A stretch of 15,711 nucleotides of DNA, from positions 1-15,711 of the forward strand of contig DAOUGI010000017.1 in assembly GCA_034429215.1 (NCBI GenBank), read 5' to 3'. This DNA is from JAFGOG01 sp034429215. GTDB lineage: Bacteria; Chloroflexota; Anaerolineae; JAAYZQ01. The translations under genes and the position numbers were made by a program. Below are positions 12,984 to 15,711 of this stretch, piece after piece. Positions within the stretch are counted from its first letter, which is position 1. Every line of letters starts with the position of its first letter. Below the pieces are notes generated by a model, which worked only from the letters and a program-made list of their open reading frames with translations, was not told the origin of the DNA and did not search any database.

Positions 12984-13882
12984 TAGTCCATGCCATCGTC
13001 AACCAAAAGGGCGGCACCGGCAAGACGACCACCGCCGTCAACCTGGCCGCGGCGCTGGGCGAGGCCGGCCGGCGGGTGGTGGTTCTCGACCTCGACCCGC
13101 AGGCCAACGCCACCCTGCACGCCGGGCTGCAGATCGCCGAGGGCGAGCCCACCGTCTGGTCGGTCATCCAGGCCGACCTCCACGCCGACGAGCTGCCCGA
13201 CCTGTGGCCCGCCGGGGCCGGCGCCGAGTCCCGCGACGCGGCGGCCAAGGGCCCCAGCCTGGCCGACTGCGCCCGGCGCGCGCCTCGGGATCCGTTCGAC
13301 ATTGTCCCGGCCAGCCTCGACCTGGCCCAGGCCGACGCCGACCTGCTGCAGGCCTTTAACCGCGAGCGGCGGCTGGCCCGCCTGATCGAGCCGCTGCGCG
13401 CCGCCTACGACCACGTCCTGATCGACTGCCCGCCCTACCTCGGCCTGCTGACCATCAACGCCCTGGGCGCGGCCGACCAGGTGCTGGTGCCGGTCCAGGC
13501 CGAGTTCCTGGCCATGGCCGGGCTGCGCACCCTGCTGCGGACCGTGGCTCGCGTCCGGCGCGACCTCAACTACCGGCTGGAAGTGGGCGGCATCCTGATC
13601 ACCCACCTCGACCGGCGGACGCTCCACTCGCAGACGATCGCCAGCCAGGTGCGCCAGGCGCTCAGCCCCTACTACCGCGTCTTTGAGACGACCATCCCGA
13701 TCAACGTCGACCTGGTCAACGCCTCGGCCGAGCGGTGCAGCGTGCTGGCCCACGCCCCAACCTCGTCCGGCGCGCGCGCCTACCGCGCCCTCGCCGCCGA
13801 GATGCTGGGCATATCCCCTCTCCCCATGGGAGAGGCCCAGGGTGAGGGTCCGATCCCCTCTCCCCGAAGGGGAGAGGGTTAG
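12980..13882 (+). CDS. parA: ParA-type partition ATPase
   Basis: 300 aa. Deviant Walker A KGGTGKTT (10-17, with signature Lys10 and catalytic Lys15), Walker A' VVVLDLDPQANAT (33-45) and Walker B HVLIDCPP (145-152) are intact. There is no N-terminal helix-turn-helix, so it is of the short Soj-like class. An insertion-like stretch of acidic and Ala/Gly residues lies at about 66-106. The start overlaps the stop of the preceding gene. The native fold appears to end near AAEMLG (272-277); the last 23 residues are coded by a dispersed REP-like repeat. It should drive segregation with the ParB encoded next. Very secure family call. Confidence 0.93.
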   Translation: MIVHAIVNQKGGTGKTTTAVNLAAALGEAGRRVVVLDLDPQANATLHAGLQIAEGEPTVWSVIQADLHADELPDLWPAGAGAESRDAAAKGPSLADCARRAPRDPFDIVPASLDLAQADADLLQAFNRERRLARLIEPLRAAYDHVLIDCPPYLGLLTINALGAADQVLVPVQAEFLAMAGLRTLLRTVARVRRDLNYRLEVGGILITHLDRRTLHSQTIASQVRQALSPYYRVFETTIPINVDLVNASAERCSVLAHAPTSSGARAYRALAAEMLGISPLPMGEAQGEGPIPSPRRGEG

Positions 13883-13892
13883 GGTGAGGGGG
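13815..13892 (+). repeat. Tandem pair of REP-like (PHPNPLP) hairpins at parA end
   Basis: Unit A is at 13815-13848 (CCCCTCTCCCC-AT-GGGAGAGG...GGGTGAGGG). Unit B is at 13855-13892 (CCCTCTCCCC-GAA-GGGGAGAGGG then TTAGGGTGAGGG). The parA stop TAG (13880-13882) is inside unit B. A third copy lies at 1637-1674. The strong hairpin between parA and parB could lower parB expression or stabilise the parA message. Confidence 0.85.
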
Positions 13893-13915
13893 TAACCTAC
13901 CCAAGGAGACACACC

Positions 13916-15031
13916 ATGACCAAACGCAGTCCTGACATTCCTTCCGACTTTTTCGGCGGCGAGCAAGCCCTCGACCGCCTGGTCGGATCGCGTCGCGGCG
14001 CCGAGCTGATCAACGCCCGCATCGAAGACATCGACCCCAACCCGTACAACCCCCGCCAGGTGGTCGACGTCAGCGAGCTGGTCGATTCGCTCAAAGAGCA
14101 CGGCTTTATGGGGGCGCTCGACGGCCGGCTGGTGGGCGACCGGGTTCAGCTCGCCTACGGGGCGCGCCGCCTGCGGGCGGCCCAACTGGCCGGCATCAGC
14201 CACATCCCGGTCTATATCCACCCCGAGTGGGACGAGAACGCCATGCTCACCGTCAGCCTGGTGGAGAACGTCCAGCGCGAGGACCTGACCCCCACCGAGG
14301 CGGCGCTGATGGTGGCCCGCATGAACCAGGACCTGCGCTGGTCGCAGGAAGAGATCGGCCGCCGCACCGGCAAGTCGAGGACCTGGGTGCGCGACATGCT
14401 GGCCCTGGCCGAGGCGCCGGCCGAGATCAAAGAGCTGGTCCAGGAGCGGCCCGAGGCGATCCGCCACGCCCGCTACCTGGTGGCCGTCGAAGACGAAGAG
14501 GCGCGGCGGGAGCTGACCCGCGCCACCCGCGAGGAGGGGCTCAGCCAGCCCCAGGTCTACCGCGCCGCCCAGGCGATCCAGCAGGGCGCCACCGTCCAGC
14601 AGGCGCTGGTCGAGGCGCGGCGAGGGCCGGCCGTCGGCGGTCAGCCCCCGGCCGAGCTCGGCGGACCGAAATCGAGCGGCCAGCCGGCGGCGGCCGGCGG
14701 GCAGGCAGAGTGGCCGGGGTGGGCCACGCCCGACCTGGTGGTGACGGCGCCCGAGCAGGAAGCGGCGATGGGCATGGGCGGCAAGCCCCAGGTGCGCACC
14801 CGGGCCACGGTCCAGGCGCTGTTGTGGGCGATCTATGGCCGGCTGGAGCGGGTGTCGCTGGCCGAGGTGCGCGAAGAGGCCCGCGGCGAGCCGGCCGCCC
14901 TGTGGTCGGTCATCCGGGCCATCCACCGCACCCTGGACAACGTCATCGCCCAACTGCCGCCCGAGCCGGCTCCGGCCGCCGAGCCCACCGTCGAGCCCGC
15001 CGGCGAGCCGCAGCCCGAGGAACAGCCCTGA
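13916..15031 (+). CDS. parB: ParB-type partition protein
   Basis: 371 aa. N-terminal ParB/Srx-type nucleotide-binding domain (about 32-125): INARIEDIDPNPYNPR, then YGARRLRAAQ (81-90) where chromosomal ParBs usually have GERR, and ENVQREDLTPTEAA (117-130). A helix-turn-helix domain follows (WSQEEIGRRTGKSRTWVRDML, 142-162, to about 225). Residues 235-280 are Gly/Pro/Ala-rich linker; 285-345 may be a helical dimerisation region; the end is Pro/Glu-rich. Start supported by AAGGAG with 7-nt spacing, 33 bp after parA. It should bind a parS-like site and slide as a CTP-dependent clamp; no canonical parS was found in the window. Secure family call. Confidence 0.92.
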   Translation: MTKRSPDIPSDFFGGEQALDRLVGSRRGAELINARIEDIDPNPYNPRQVVDVSELVDSLKEHGFMGALDGRLVGDRVQLAYGARRLRAAQLAGISHIPVYIHPEWDENAMLTVSLVENVQREDLTPTEAALMVARMNQDLRWSQEEIGRRTGKSRTWVRDMLALAEAPAEIKELVQERPEAIRHARYLVAVEDEEARRELTRATREEGLSQPQVYRAAQAIQQGATVQQALVEARRGPAVGGQPPAELGGPKSSGQPAAAGGQAEWPGWATPDLVVTAPEQEAAMGMGGKPQVRTRATVQALLWAIYGRLERVSLAEVREEARGEPAALWSVIRAIHRTLDNVIAQLPPEPAPAAEPTVEPAGEPQPEEQP

Positions 15032-15133
15032 CCGCTGCTGCTCGTTCATCGGTCTGATTTTCAGTTGTTAAGGTGCCGGATTACCTATCCATAGAATAGC
15101 ACAAACGTTCGGATGTGTCAAAGGGAAGCATAG
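15032..15133. other. Short intergenic region between parB and lipoprotein gene
   Basis: About 100 bp, AT-richer than the surrounding genes. TAGAAT (15094-15099) is a possible -10, but no -35 at a standard distance is convincing. No clear terminator hairpin for the parB operon is visible. Confidence 0.3.
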
Positions 15134-15711
15134 ATGACAACTCGACTGTTAACAATCGGCCTGCTGCTGGTCGCAGCGGCCCTGCTGTCTGTCGCCTGCG
15201 GCGCGCCGACCACGGCGCCCACCGCCGGGCCAGCCGCCACGCCCTGTGAGGCCTGCGCCGGGCCGACCACGGCGCCCACCGCCGGCGAGCCGGCCGCCAC
15301 GCCCGCCGCCGACCCGGCCGGCGCCCGCGACGCGGCGCTGGAGTACCTGCGGGCCACACAGGCCGCCGATGCCCCGCCGGCCGGCCTGACCTGGACCGAG
15401 CAGCACGCCAAGCCCAACGAGCTGATCGGCGGCGATGTCTATAACTATCTGTCGGGCGACTGGGTGATCGTCGTTTCCTACCCGGCCGATCTGACCGTCT
15501 ACACGGTCAAGATGGCCAACGCGGCCAACGACTTTCGGTGGGAGGGGCAGGTGGACCCGGCCGGCAACGTGCTCGAGGGCGAGCTGCTGGTGCTGGGCGT
15601 TTTACAGACCGCCGTGGCCCACGTCCAGGCCAAATATGCGGGCGAGGCGCCGCCGGCCGGACTGTCGTGGGCGTCCGAGCGGATCACCCCGGCCGGCCTG
15701 GTGGGCAGCGA
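15134..15711 (+). CDS. Secreted lipoprotein with tandem repeat domains (partial, runs off window)
   Basis: 192 complete codons, no stop before the window end. The signal peptide MTTRLLTIGLLLVAAALLSVAC ends in a lipobox-like SVAC (Cys22), with Ser rather than Leu at -3. A Pro/Thr/Ala linker contains two copies of AGPTTAPTAG-like sequence, coded by a DNA repeat. Two similar domains then begin: APPAGLTWTEQHAKPNELIGG (from about 82) and APPAGLSWASERITPAGLVGS (from about 172). The intervening part has WVIVVSYPADLTVYTVKMANAANDFRWEG, a beta-rich pattern. Start ribosome binding site AAAGGGAAG is modest. Likely anchored outside the cytoplasmic membrane; function unknown. It may be the first gene beyond the partition operon. 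Confidence 0.72.
   Translation, partial: MTTRLLTIGLLLVAAALLSVACGAPTTAPTAGPAATPCEACAGPTTAPTAGEPAATPAADPAGARDAALEYLRATQAADAPPAGLTWTEQHAKPNELIGGDVYNYLSGDWVIVVSYPADLTVYTVKMANAANDFRWEGQVDPAGNVLEGELLVLGVLQTAVAHVQAKYAGEAPPAGLSWASERITPAGLVGS

Noticed and set aside
12953..15049. 698-codon open frame on the minus strand opposite parA and parB
   Set aside because: Mirror frame; it contains the LTLTLSP peptide that only reflects the REP repeats.
11575..15133. Canonical parS site (TGTTTCACGTGAAACA type)
   Set aside because: No such 16-bp palindrome was found near parAB; the partition site is either divergent or outside the window.

Overview
The window is GC-rich double-stranded DNA that reads like a Chloroflexota (Anaerolineae or Caldilineae type) genome. 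This rests on four things: a YLP-[LV]-[LV]-FK linker in the secreted proteins, which I associate with that phylum; a DUF5685 protein; an ExeA-like/ParAB module; and many palindromic intergenic repeats, including the element that reads PHPNPLP or LTLTLSP when translated. The phylum call is inference. No rRNA, tRNA, CRISPR array, transposase or integrase was seen.

Layout. (1) 1-1414, minus strand: a DUF5685 protein with an extreme cysteine-rich tail, then a small unknown gene. (2) 1415-2012: an intergenic region with repeats and a well-formed promoter plus leader for the next gene. (3) 2013-9236, plus strand: three consecutive secreted cysteine peptidases from three families, namely gingipain-like C25, a C39-like papain-fold enzyme, and a papain-type C1A enzyme. 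Each has its own TTKACA-N17-TATMAT promoter followed by a GC-rich inverted repeat over the predicted transcription start. Genes 2 and 3 share a nearly identical promoter plus signal-peptide cassette and an FN3 plus linker cassette. Genes 1 and 2 share a C-terminal LamG/DUF1080-like domain, a tail and a 3' flank. The array therefore looks like tandem duplication with swapping of catalytic and C-terminal modules. (4) 9237-9330: two strong hairpins between convergent genes. (5) 9322-15031: a replication and partition module. A large putative initiator on the minus strand has two copies of an N-terminal domain, a central array of 33-bp repeats and a C-terminal DnaA domain I, but no AAA+ domain. 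Divergent from it is a tightly overlapping operon for an ExeA-like AAA+ ATPase, a ribbon-helix-helix-like protein, ParA and ParB. (6) 15134-end: a truncated lipoprotein gene.

How it may work together. The peptidases probably form a co-regulated extracellular protein-degradation set. The second half looks like the maintenance module of a plasmid, chromid or integrated replicon. The most interesting hypothesis is a split initiator: DnaA domain I sits in the Rep protein, an ATPase in trans is supplied by the adjacent operon, and the repeats inside rep act as iterons. One extra repeat copy lies in a different reading frame, which argues that the DNA sequence itself may be what is conserved. None of this has been tested here by database search.
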